Source: Poa pratensis
Lineage: Eukaryota; Streptophyta; Magnoliopsida; Poales; Poaceae
DNA length: 64,000 nucleotides
Direction of reading: 5' to 3'
Assembly: GCA_947311845.1 (NCBI GenBank)
Contig: CAMZMU010000034.1
Span: forward strand, 91,577,263-91,641,262
A program made the position numbers and the translations under genes. The notes beneath the pieces were generated by a model that had not been told where the DNA came from, did no database searches, and saw nothing but the letters and a program-made list of their open reading frames with translations. Positions 43,160 to 54,368 of this stretch are shown here, piece after piece (positions within the stretch are counted from its first letter, which is position 1; each line of letters begins with the position of its first letter).

Positions 43160-46056
43160 GGCAGGAGAGGTGCCCATGGTTGGTTGGTTGCTTGGTTCAA
43201 GATGAATGCACGAGGCAGGGCGCCGTTCACCGCACTGTGGTGGCGTGGCCATGCCGGCCTGTTGGTTCGTCAGCTCATGGACAGTGGCGTGATCAAACCT
43301 GCATAGAACCTACCTAGGATTTCGAGGCGTCGAGCGTCTCCCAGCAGCACAGCTCAACTTGTTTAGTAATTAAATCGGTAGCGTTTAATAGTAGCTTGGG
43401 CTGTCCCCTCGAGCTAACAATCTGGCCGTGTTATCTCTTGAAATAATTGGATCCACCGGAAACCAAAAGCTCTATCTGTACTGCGACCCATGTGTCCATC
43501 CTGAACCTTGGCCCTGCATCGACGTTCTATACTCCTCAGCACACAAATGGTCAAACGGATGGATGATTCATCTCTTACTATCCTTCTTAAACGACAAGAA
43601 CATTCAAAAACCGTAAAAACTCCTGCAGAACAGCAGCGGTCCTTTCTGAACCATGTCCACGCTGACGAGTTAAGTTCCCCACGAACCAATCCTGTGCTGC
43701 ACTGCGTCATCGCGCTGTATCGCAGGCCATTTTTCTGTGCCTGCGTTATGCTTCAGGCTATTAATATTTTTATGGACCATGACTTTGCGTAACAGCTACT
43801 TCTACTAGCAGTAGCACCTAGGATGTGCGTCTCCCAACAGCACGACTCAACTTGTTCATTAATCCATTCAACACCGTCTCATCGACGCATTACATGTTTG
43901 TGAAAACAAGATGCGGCAAGTCTTCCTGAGATGAATGGTCGCCCGGTGTCAATCAAGGTCTGACTGATCCATCATGCGTATCTTCTTATGACTGGTTACT
44001 TTTATTTGACCTTGGTCTTAGTTAGGTGAGTCACACACTTTTCCTTACTGTTATCTTTTCCATGTTTGATTTTTCCAGCTTGTGATACGACTGTCACAGA
44101 ACGACCACACGACTCACCTGTCAACATTTCTTCCTGCGCTGCTGGACGCCTTCGAAAGCCATAGTCCATATGTTCGCAAGGTTGGTTCATTCATTCCCAC
44201 TTACTTATCTAGATTGTGTTCAAGATCATCTTCTATTTCCGGGGAAACACAGCTCTGTTTTCTTTCATCTCCCCGGGATTCTTGAATCCTGAAAGCAAAA
44301 GTTCATGGAACCAGCTAGAGGCATAAATTTCCAAGAAGATGTCCACTTGGACTTTGCAATTTGTCCAGGCCTTGCATGCATGAACCACAACATCTAGACA
44401 TTGTGCTAGAATCAAGTTCGAAACTGAATCAGTTCCGAACCTCAGCTGTTTACGGCGAATTCATCAGGTCACAACTCAATTTGTTGAGGAATTCATCGGT
44501 AGCATTTCATAGGTGCATACACTTGGGATGTCCCCTCGAGTTAGTAGTTATCTGGCCATCTCCATGAGTGCCTTTATTTGGATCCACCACCGGAAACTAG
44601 AGCTTGTCTCCGTACTGCAAAACCATGTGGTGTATCCTGAACCTTGGCCCTGCATCTTCTTCTATACCGCTGCTGCATGCTTGCTACTCAGCACACAGAT
44701 GGTCAAAATCACCCAGCAAAAACAACAACATTCAGTTTCGTCTTAAAAGAGAACGAACACTTGTGCTGCCCCCCTTGAGATAACAATAATATGGCCATGT
44801 TCATCTGGATCCGGTAGGCATCAAAGCTCTGTCCACTCTCTGCATCTCGGCACACACACGTACACCTTGTCTGTACAGCCGTTGCACCCCATGTGTCTGT
44901 ACCTGAACCCTGCCTGACTCGGCCCTGCGTCTTCTATGCCTGCCCGTGGCTCTTCAACACACGAAATGATCAAAAAAACAGATGAATTAACCCGGTAAAA
45001 AACAAGAACACTCATTGCTTCTTAGAGACAAAACAAGTTCATTCAGAGACCTTAAAAGCCCACGAGTTACTTGTTAAACCTGCTTAACAATTAACTAACC
45101 ACGTGGTGGTGCTGCGTCGCGTTCTATGTTGTTGCAGTTGCAGGCTATCTTGCTGTGCGTGGTGGTGGGGTACGTGAAGCTGGGCCCGGCGCTGCTGCCG
45201 CACCTGGAGCGGCGGCTGGACGGCGCACAGCTGCAGCTCGTCGTCACCACGTCCCACTCTCGGAGGCGCTCGACCGGCGCCGGCGAGGACGATAGAGCAG
45301 GAGAGGAGCCGATGGTTGGTTGGTTCAAGACGAATGCACGAGGCGGGGCGCCGTTCATGCGTTAAAAGTGTACTGGTCGATTGATAGCCCTTCATCATGG
45401 CAGGTTCATCGCTCTGTGGCGGCGTGGCAATGCTGGCCTGTTGGTTCGTCAGCTCATGGACAGTAGCGTGATCAAACCTGCGTAGAACCTACCTAGGATT
45501 TCGAGGCGTCGAGCGTCTCCCAGCAGCACAGCTCCACTTGTTTAGGAATTCAATTGGTAGCGCTTAATAGTAGCTTTGTTCTCTCTTGAAATAATTGGAT
45601 CCACCGGAAACCAAAATCTTTATCTCTAGTGCAACCAATGTGTCCATCCTGAACCCTGGCCCTGTATCGACGTTTTATACTCCCTCCTCAGCACACAAAT
45701 GGTCAAACGGATGGATGATTCATCTCTTACTATCCTTCTTAAAGGACAAGAACATTCAAAGACCGTAAAAACTCCTGCAAAACAGCAGCGGTCCTTTCTG
45801 AACCATGTCCACGCTGACGAGTTAAGTTCCCCACGAACCAATCCTGTGCTGCACTGCGTCGTCGCGCTGTATCGCAGGCTATTTTTCTGTGCCTGCGTTA
45901 TGCTTCAGGCTATTAATATTTTTATGGACCATGACTTTGCGTAACAGCTACTACTAGCCGTAGCACCTAGCCACCTAGGATGTGCGTCTCCTAACAGCAC
46001 GGCTCAACTCGTTCATTAATCCATTCAACACCGTCTCATCGAAGCATTACATATGT
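41733..46056 (+). repeat. Tandem duplication of the CLASP 3' end, unit about 2.25 kb
   Basis: The unit starting tatgactggttac at 41,733 begins again at 43,987. Introns and exons correspond along the length (exon at 41,825 with 44,079; last exon at 43,010 with 45,144). The middle exon is identical at protein level in both; the last exon and introns have diverged by substitutions and small indels. An intron A-run of about 18 occurs only in copy 1 (42,160). Confidence 0.88.
43987..45365 (+). pseudogene. Second copy of the CLASP terminal exons
   Basis: Exon 44,079-44,180 repeats the 34-codon exon of copy 1. The last exon begins at 45,144 after a doubled acceptor (ttgcagttgcag). It encodes the same LGPALLPHLE segment but has changes, including an extra Arg, loss of the copy-1 stop codon and read-through to a stop at 45,365. 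The first exon of copy 1 (41,494-41,562) is not duplicated. It could serve as an alternative 3' end, because all exons are phase 0, but it is more likely an unused duplicate. Confidence 0.7.
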
Positions 46057-46372
46057 ACACTTGTGCCACTGATGCTGTCCTTGGAGTCCATAGTATGGCC
46101 ATGTTCACGCACGAGTAGTGCCTTCATTTGGATCCACCGGGCATCAGAGCTCTCTCTGCCTAGCCAAGTGTCTGTCTACTCACCGAATCTCGCCTTGGAT
46201 CGGTACACGCACGTACACCTTGTCTGAACCACAGCCCATGTATCTACCCCTGAAGGCCTGAACCTCTTCTACACCTCGATCTGCATGCCACATTCACTCG
46301 CCCGGCTGGCTAGCTCGCGAACGATCAAACAAACAGATGAATTCACTAGGTAGAAAACCGATGATAATTTAC
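45966..46372 (+). repeat. Third, partial copy of the CLASP-derived repeat (left part)
   Basis: Intronic sequence related to the copy-1 and copy-2 units (gactcaacttgttcattaatcc and aaacagatgaattcac phrases) continues to about 46,372, where the LINE begins. No exon is kept here. Confidence 0.55.
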
Positions 46373-49330
46373 TAATAAAAACTCAGGATGCTGACTACAT
46401 TTTGAAGTATAGACCTATATGTCTCTTGTAGGTTATGTATAAAATCATCAAAAAGGTAGTCACCTTCAGAGTGAAACCTGTAATGAACAAGGTCATATCC
46501 AGTTGCCAAACTGCCTTCATCAAAGGAAGGAACATCATGGATGGTGTAATGTGCTTACATGAGATTTTGCATGAATCAAGAAGGGAGAACCAACAAGGCG
46601 TGGTTTTTAAAATCGACTTCGAGAAGGCTTCTGACAAAGTTGACTGGGATACCTCCGGAAGTGTGTTTATGAGAAAAAGTGTATTTATCATAAAGGTTTT
46701 AGTACGCTTTGGTGCAGGCTAATTGAAGAGATTGTCAAGGATGGTACACCGTGTGTCAAAATTAATAACACCAAAGGGAGATATTTTGGGAGTCATAGAG
46801 GTGTTTGACATGGTGATCTGTTTTCGTCTTTCCTTTTTAATTTGGCAGCTGAAGAGATTGCAAAATTGATTATCCGGGCACATAATGGTGGGCAAATTGT
46901 TAGGCTAGTGCCTGGTTGATAAAGGGGTTGCTATATTTCAATATGCAGATGATAAAAAAATTGTCCAGAATGATGTGGAGCAGGTAAGACATATGAAGCT
47001 CATCTTATACCTGTTTTCAGTGGCGGACCTTGAAAAAAACCTCTAGGGGGGCGAAGCTGCAAATGACATGTAATTTATTTTTTTTGAACACCGAATCATA
47101 CCACAAAACCGAGCTAGAATTTGTACCATTTTTGGAAAAAAAATATAATTAGATTGATTTTTCCACAAAATACATTTCTAACATCGGTATATATGCATAA
47201 ACTCCACCAAAACAAAAGAAAACATATGCTGCTTAACCATTGCATTTTCCCCAATTTATATGCAAAATTCGGAACCAATCAGGCAAGAAAAGAAAAATTG
47301 GAACATTAAATTATCTCAGCAAGGTAGAGAAGCTTGCAGCGCCGTTGGAGCCTTCAGGTTTCAACAGTGATCAGAACCAATCGGCTGCTAGCTGCTGCTC
47401 AGTGCGTGCACGACGCCGATGACCAGTCTGAGATGCTCAGTGCTGCTAGCTGCTGCTCCGTGCGTGCACGACGCCGATCACCGGTAGACATGAGGAACCC
47501 TAGCGAATCACCGGCCACCCGCCGCCGTCCACCGGCCGTCCCGTCGTGGCGCCGTCCAACCACTCCAGGAGACGAGGAGAGATTGAGATCGATCGAGGAG
47601 CGACCGAGCGAAGTGTGGAGAAGAAGCTCGTCTTGGGTCTCCGGGTTAATCGACATAGATTAAATGGGCCTTATGGGCAACAGACCACGGTAGTATCAGG
47701 GGTAGTAGAGGTTTTGTAATTTTGCTGGGGGGGGGGGGGGGGGGGGGGGGGCACGGCCCAGGTTGGCCCCTGAGAAGGTCCGCCGTTGCCTGTTTTAGGC
47801 TATTTCTGGACTCAAAATCAATTTCCTCAAGAGTGAGGTGTTGACGGTTCTAGAGGAAGATGAGAGAGGGCTATTCAGTGCTGACATGCTTAATTGCCAG
47901 TTGGGTAGCTGGCCAATGAAATACTTGGGTGTCACTGCGTGTGACACCAGATTACATGTGGTTAACTATTTTCCCCTGAAAGAAAAACTTGGTAAGCATC
48001 TGGAAGGTTGGAAGGGTAATAACTCATCTATTAGAGGGAGATATATCTTGATCCAAATGTTTCTGAGCAGTGTTGCTATATACCATATGTCCATTTATCT
48101 TCTTCCTGACATATGTTTGGAGGAAATGACTAAAATCATGAGAAGATTCTTCTGGGAAGGGAGTGTTGCCAAGAAGAAATACTACATGGTGAAATGGTCT
48201 CTCATCAATAATCCAAAAGCTAAAGGAGGCCTTGGGATTAAAGACCTGAAACGTTTAATATAAGCTTGTTGTGAAAGTGGTGGTGGAGACTAGAGAAAGA
48301 ATAGGGCATGTGGAAATCTCGGTTAAGGCTAAGTATGGGATTACCCATGGGATTTGGAGAGTGAAAATGAAACAAAACAATTCAGCCCTGTGGAAAGATA
48401 TACTAAAGGTGAAACATATTTACCTACACGGGAGTATCATGGTTGTGGATGGTTGCAGGGAGACAGAATTTTGGCATGATGCATAGTGTGGTATAGTTCC
48501 CTTATGTGAACAATATCCAAACCTGTTTGAGATTTGCTTGCAACAAATCTACACTATTAGAGAAATGTGGGAAACGGGTGGCAGATAAATTTCAGAAGAT
48601 GGCTTGATGCAACACTTCAGCAGCAGATGAATCAGCTAAGGAACACTCTGCGGGGAGGATCTTGATAGACCCAAATGGAAATTAACAAAATCTAGCATCT
48701 TCACTGTCAAATCCAGGTATAACAAACCTTGTTCACATGGGATTGATGGATCATTCAAAAAAATTGGAAAGCCAAGATCCCTCTAAAGATCAAAATTGGC
48801 TAATGCTTAATATGGCACAATGCCATTGCAACCAATGATAACATGAAAAAATGAAAATGAGTAGGCAATTACTCTTGCAGTTTCTGTCCTTGCGGTGTGG
48901 GGGTTATCAGCTTACTCTAGAAATTCATAATAGACCTATGTGTTTCACTCAGTATTTTTGTTGGATCGCCAAATATCTTCCTTTGGGAACTAAAATTCAC
49001 ATAGTTGGAATCGCTGCCTTGTGCCGGGCGATCTGGAAAATTAGAAATCATGAATGCTTCGATAAGAAATCTATCTCATCTCATGTTAAACTCATTTGTC
49101 ACATGTGCGCATTCCTTCGGTACGGAGAAGGTCTCCAAGCCGATGGTGTCAGACAGAACATAAAAGAAGGTGCAGCATGGATCCAGAATGTTGCAGTGAG
49201 AGCACATGACACAGCGCAAAACTCAAGGCTTCGCATTACTGGCGATAAAGGGGGATGATATGGAAGTGTGAGGAGCTAAGAAAAAAGCTTGATCAAGCTT
49301 GAAAAGAGAAAGCATATGTGTGACGTCTGG
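46373..49330 (+). mobile_element. 5'-truncated, decayed LINE with a nested hAT element
   Basis: Pieces of a LINE reverse transcriptase: YRPICLL (about 46,410), CQTAFIKGRNIMDGVMCLHE (46,503-46,562) and FKIDFEKA (46,607-46,630) form the N-terminal part; the thumb region KYLGV...FWEG lies at 47,838-48,263; the C-terminal NRPMCFTQYFCWIAK segment lies at 48,851-49,258. Stops and frameshifts occur throughout, so it is inactive. A hAT-type element interrupts it at 47,018-47,788. No clear poly(A) tail or TSD was found, so the right end is approximate. Confidence 0.78.
47018..47788. mobile_element. Non-autonomous hAT-type element with a long G run
   Basis: The terminal inverted repeats contain a shared GGCGGACCTT (left cagtggcggaccttg, right, inverted, caacggcggaccttctc). 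An 8-bp target-site duplication cctgtttt lies at 47,010-47,017 and 47,789-47,796, which is the hAT length. No transposase is present. It contains a G run of about 23 near 47,728-47,750. Removing it restores the LINE reading (LYLF...ISGLKINF). Confidence 0.85.
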
Positions 49331-49540
49331 AGTTACTTGCTTTGAGAACTTCGTAACTTTTGATTTTGTTCAGCATTCCCATCGCGGGCCTCTTTGGTAC
49401 ACAGGAATAGGAAAAACAAATGAATAGAATGTCATTACATGTGGAATCCTATAGTAACTGAAACGCAGGAACCAGTCACACTAGTTATTTGGTTGCAGCA
49501 TAGGAATACCAAGAAGCTGGGTTAATTAGCAGGAAACCGC

Positions 49541-50250
49541 ACCTAGGACGTCAAGACGCCCAGAAGTACGACTCAACTTGTTCATTAATCCATTCAATAC
49601 CAATCCCATCGACGCAAACATACACTTGCACCCTAATGCTGTCCATTGAGTTCATAGTTTGGCCATGTTCAAGCACGAGTACAGACCCGTACACCTTGTG
49701 TGTACCACGCCCCATGTGTCTACCCTGAATCTCCTTCTACACCTCTGCATGCCATTCACGGGGTAGAAAACAAAGAACGTCCAAAGACCTTAAAAACTCC
49801 TGCAACAGCAGCAGCTTCCCAGATCATCATATCCATGCTGACGATCGAGCTCCACCCCACGAATTAAACCTGCCGAGTAATTAACTAACCATGTGCTGCC
49901 TGCACCGCACCGGACTGATTTGCAATGCATGTGTTGCAGGCAATTCTGAACCTTCTCTGGATCTGAAATGGACTACACCGCCTGCTCGATCAATCGCCAT
50001 TTGCTGCACTGCTCTGCATGGCGGAGGCGTACACCAAGCTGGTGGCCGGCGGCGCGCAGCTCGTCGTGGCCATCGTTGGTCGGCGAGCAGGACGTTCGAC
50101 GCCGTCCGGGTGCAGCAGACGCTTGATGGTCGAAGGCAGGGCGTAGCGCCATTGATGATCTCATGCATTTACGCCCATGTGTGCACGGGCAGGGCAAACC
50201 TTAATGCGAGGATCACCGTCGTGGGGCGGGGCGCAGTGCAGTGATCGCCG
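49541..50250 (+). pseudogene. Further degenerate copy of the CLASP 3' repeat
   Basis: From 49,541 the intron-like phrases recur (gactcaacttgttcattaatccattcaa). An acceptor-like 'tgtgttgcag' at 49,939 is followed by a decayed last exon with stop codons, in which MAEAYTKLVAGGAQLVV (about 50,019-50,070) still resembles the CLASP end. Not a functional gene. Confidence 0.6.
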
Positions 50251-50639
50251 CCACCAGTCCGGTACGGAGATCGGCGACGGTGTGTACGTACTACGTACCC
50301 TGCACTGGAGTCTGGAGTAATTAAACTGTAATGCATTTGTCGTGGTTTGATCCAGGGAAAACAATGGAGGTTGTCAAGTTTCCAACTTGCACGCCCAGTG
50401 GCTCCTCCGGCCGGCCGGCCGTACTTGGTGCACGAGGGTACTGCATATGCCCTCGCCGCCCTTCGTCTTTGCATTGCAAGTGCTAGCTCGGTCGGTCCGA
50501 AATGAAAAGGAGCAAACAGAGTCCTGCCGATCCTTTTGGTTGTTCGAATTGATCTCTGGTTACAACAAACCGAGTTTAATTGGGGGTTAGAGGTAGGAGT
50601 TAAATTTCTCTGGTGTGGATAAAAGAAAAAGAAGTACTA
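50251..50639. other. No gene seen
   Basis: About 390 bp with a ggccggccggcc palindrome near 50,410 and no supportable ORF or repeat family. Confidence 0.4.
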
Positions 50640-51890
50640 TCATCTACTCCTAAACAGCTTGACAAAACGTCTTATAATATGGGACAGAGAGAGTGTTAAT
50701 TGGGGAGGTGTGTTTACCGAAAGATCAAGGGGGCCAGGGATCCTTGATCTAGAGGTACTGAATATTGCTTTGTTAGCGAAATAGACTTGGAACCTCTTTA
50801 ACGTGGAGGATCTTTGGCAACAAAACTTGTGGAATAAATACCTGTGAAACATTACTCTATGTCGATCAAGCTGATAAACGAAATGGGGACTCTCAATTCT
50901 GGCCCACAAAACAAGCTTTTGGGAAGATCATTGGATAGCAGATGAATGCTTGTCCAATAAATTCGCAAGGCTGTTTGCAACGTGTATGAACAACAAAATC
51001 ACTATCAAATTTGCTGCTGAAAATGGGTTTTCAACACTCAGATTCAAGAGTGCGCTGGCAGGAGTTTTTGGGGAACAATGGACACAATCGAGGGGATGTG
51101 GTTCTCGAGGACTTTTTCTGGCGGTGGCGGTCTCTGGATCGTCATAGAGCTTCATCGGCGGTTCATCCTTTTTCTTCGGCTCCGGGACGGATGTGGTTTT
51201 CTTGACCGGTTCGGCGACTTCCCGTCCGCAACCAACAACGTCAGGCCGGCTCTGGGAGGAGCGGCAGCGCGCCGTCGACACGGTCTGGAGGTTGAACACG
51301 AAGGGTATCTCAAGGATCTCGCTGTAATTTTTGATTTTGTTGAGTTATTTTGTACTGTTCGGTGTCTGTTTTAATGCTAGGGTCCTTTTCACGAAAAAAA
51401 AACTGAGGGGTTTGCTTGCAGATGTGATACTAACTAGAGAACCTGATAGGTTAGTGTGGAAACACACTGAATCTAGGGTTTTCTCGGTTAAATCATTTTG
51501 CTCAACAATGCAGATCAACAGACCGGTGTCTTGTAAATTCTCCTAGAAGATCAAAATCCAACTTAAAATCAAAACATTCGTATGGTTGGTGCTTAAAAAA
51601 GTATCCTGACCAGAGATGTGTTGAAACAGAGAGGAGGCGGATGTGAGGAGAAAAGCTTATTTTGTGGTGAAAAAAAAGGAAACGATTAACCATCTATTCT
51701 TTGAGTGTCACTCGCCTTAGCCTGTTTTATCCATCTGCCGAGTGCTAGTATGTTTAAACTTTTATATTGGTTTGGCTGTGTGCATCTTTGTTGTGCAGAG
51801 GCCGGGTGCAGCTCTTATGTTTGTATCGACCTGATGCGAACTATTGAGTTAATAAACCCTAAACCCTTTATCGAAATAATATAAATACTT
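50640..51890 (+). mobile_element. LINE fossil
   Basis: Fragments of a LINE reverse-transcriptase C terminus with many stops (GGPGILDLEVLNIALLAK near 50,730; DRLVWKHTESRVFSVKSF near 51,445; KKKETINHLFFECHS near 51,670). A 3' end like that of the retroposon at 22,422 follows (ttggctgtgtgcatctttg..gcagaggccgggtgcag..aataaaccc..tttatcga). Inactive; no TSD recognised. Confidence 0.75.
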
Positions 51891-52516
51891 GACAAAAATA
51901 CCAGGTTTGGTCAATAACCAACTCACCCTATCCGAGAAATTTGTAAGACAAACCTGACTGCAAGTATCTATCAATTTGCACCGCATATATTTGGTTTCTT
52001 CACGAAGAAATCTTCTAGATTGTGTCCTGCGGAAAAGGAGAAGGCAGTCATTCGCATTGGCTTTGGTGTCAGGTTTGCACGAGGCTGGCGGTAATAACCC
52101 CGGCATGGACGACAGTAATCCAAATGGCCCTGCCTGAAATGGCGATCATTTGCATATTTATGGTGAGTGCGTGTGGCGCAGGTCTGAAATGACGATGGTG
52201 TGTGTGCCAGCAGGCAGGCAAGGGGTCTGGTCTGAGCGGCGCACACGCCTGCGAAAGCAGAAAAGTCTAGGATGAGTGAGCAGACGGGTGAGGCGAAAAC
52301 TTTTTGGACTGAATCTGAATCCGCGTAGGTACCGCGTTGGCTTTGGCGTCCTGTGCTTGTCGTTGCCGAGGCCGGCCGCCGTAGCTGGACTGGACCTATG
52401 CGACGACGACGTGTCGCACCCGGGAAAGACGAGGGCGGCCCCCCGACGCAACCCCGATCACATCAGCCACCGCCATGGATCATGGATGGATGAACGAAAA
52501 CCATGGTGGTTTTCAT
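51891..52516. other. No gene seen
   Basis: About 620 bp without a supportable gene; GC content rises toward the right. Open frames here have no recognisable protein features. Confidence 0.35.
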
Positions 52517-52915
52517 CTTGGGCGGTGGCAACGTAAGCAGGAGGCCAGTGATCAGTGAGCTTCAGTGGTACTGCGGGGAGGTCCAGCGGAGCGGTCGTCG
52601 CGAGCACTGTGCGGACGGTGGCAACGTAAGCCGGAGGCGAGTGATCAGTGAGCTTCAGTGGTACTGCGGGGAGGTCCAGCGGAGCGGTCGTCGCGAGCAC
52701 TGTGCGGGCGGTGGCAACGTAAGCAGGAGGCGAGTGATCAGTGAGCTTCAGTGGTACTACGGGGAGGTCCAGCGGAGCGGTCGTCGCGAGCACTGTGCGG
52801 GCACGGCTCATCTTGGGCGGTGGCAACGTAAGCAGGAGGCCAGTGATCAGTGAGCTTCAGTGGTACTACGGGAGGTCCAGCGGAGCGGTCGTCGCGAGCA
52901 CTGTGCGGGCACATG
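52517..52915. repeat. 93-bp minisatellite, four copies
   Basis: Units begin ggtggcaacgtaagc at 52,524, 52,617, 52,710 and 52,819. The first spacings are exactly 93 bp; the last is 109 bp because of a 16-bp insert resembling the sequence before the first unit (cacggctcatctt). Because 93 is a multiple of three the frames stay open, which explains the repetitive ORFs on both strands. Confidence 0.9.
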
Positions 52916-53096
52916 CTACCAGCCGTGCCCGCGTAGTGCCACCAAGCAAGCTATACTAGGCTGGCCCAAGGGATCGTCCTAGATAAATCACCCAGTTGGA
53001 TTATCTACGTGATCGATTCAGCAGATCACGGGAGCATCTGACCGCGAGGATTGATTTAGGAGGAAATGACAAAAAACAACACAATTGCGCACAAGA

Positions 53097-54356
53097 CGAC
53101 GATGAACCACCATCTTTTGATTTTTTGACACATAAATATTACTATTGAGCCCATGGTGTGACGCGGAGCACTAATTCATCTGTTTAAGCCTGCTAACACG
53201 ACTTCTGACGGTACGGCCCCACATATCGGGTCTACGTGGCAAAAAAACTGGTCAACCCTATCTTTTCTTTTTCCTTTCCTTTTCTTTCTTTTTCTTTTTT
53301 TTCTTCTATCCCACTCGTCCCAAATCTGGTTGCCGCCGCCGCCACCTCGTCGCGCTGACCGGAGCGCCGCCTCGCCTCGCACCAGCGCGCCACCCCGATG
53401 CGCCCCGGCCGGCCCCTCACTACGGACGCGCGCCACCCAGGCCGGTCACGCGCGTTGCCGTCCTCCCCTACCCTGCGTGATCTGGCGAGCCGTCCCCCGA
53501 GCTTGGCCGCGCCCGCCCGCCCCTGGCTGCGCGCCGCGCCGCGCCTGGACGGCCTCCCCTGGCCGAGCCTGCTGCTGGCCGCGCCCACCCCGCCTGGCCT
53601 GCGCGCGGTGGCCAGGATCTGACACGGGAGAAACGGGGCAGCGGCCATTTGTGCACCGTCAAGGAAATGCAGGGAACGCTGCAGCAGATGGCTGGGCGGC
53701 GTGCTGGTGCAGGTAACGAGCGGAGCAGGTAGCCGGCCGTGGCCCTGGAGCAGGAGGCGTGCGAGGCACTTCGGCCGTCGTCGGGAATCCCGCGGGTACC
53801 CAGTAGGCGCACGGAGCCGCGTCGGCAGGCTGAAGGTGTAGGGCCACGCCGGCGGAGGAAGGAGGTCGTGGCCGGCGCTCGCCCGTGCCTGCACTAGCGG
53901 ACCTCGCCCCGTCTGGCCAGGGTTGCCCGCGCCACGACAGCGTCTTCCTCGGCGCCGGCGCCATCTGCCAGCTGCAGAGGCAGGTGGATGTGCTCAAGGC
54001 GCAGCTCGCGCGCGCAGGCCGAGCTCGCCGCCGCCGGGGACAGCTCGTCGCCCTCCTCTGTACGTGGGGCGGGAACACGGGCCGCCCGAGCTCGCCGGGG
54101 GACAGCGTTGACTTCGTGGGTGGTGCGGTTCCAGGGAAAAAAGAGAGGAAAAGGAGATGACAGGTGGGCCCGACGTAAAATTTAGTCCTACGTTTACTTT
54201 CCTCAGTCAAACTTTGCCACGTAGACCCGACATGTGGGGCCAACCCGCCAGAAATCGTGTTAGCATGCTTAAACAGACAAATTAGTGCTCCGCGTCACGA
54301 CCTAGCCCCAATAGTGGTATTTATGTGTCACAAAGCCCTAAGGTGGTGGTTCATCG
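53097..54356. mobile_element. Long-inverted-repeat element with GC-rich cargo (possible Pack-MULE)
   Basis: Arms of about 150 bp (53,097-53,252 and 54,205-54,356) match in inverted orientation, with shared runs such as gtgacgcggagcactaatt and tcgggtctacgtggcaaa. The interior (53,320-54,130) is very GC-rich and gives long open frames on both strands, in the manner of captured plant gene pieces. No transposase and no clear target-site duplication were found, so the superfamily is uncertain. Confidence 0.65.
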
Positions 54357-54368
54357 TCTCTTGATTTA

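Noticed and set aside
53232..54243. Long minus-strand frames of about 200 codons as host genes
   Set aside because: They are GC-composition frames inside an inverted-repeat element, open on both strands, without recognisable domains or splice structure.
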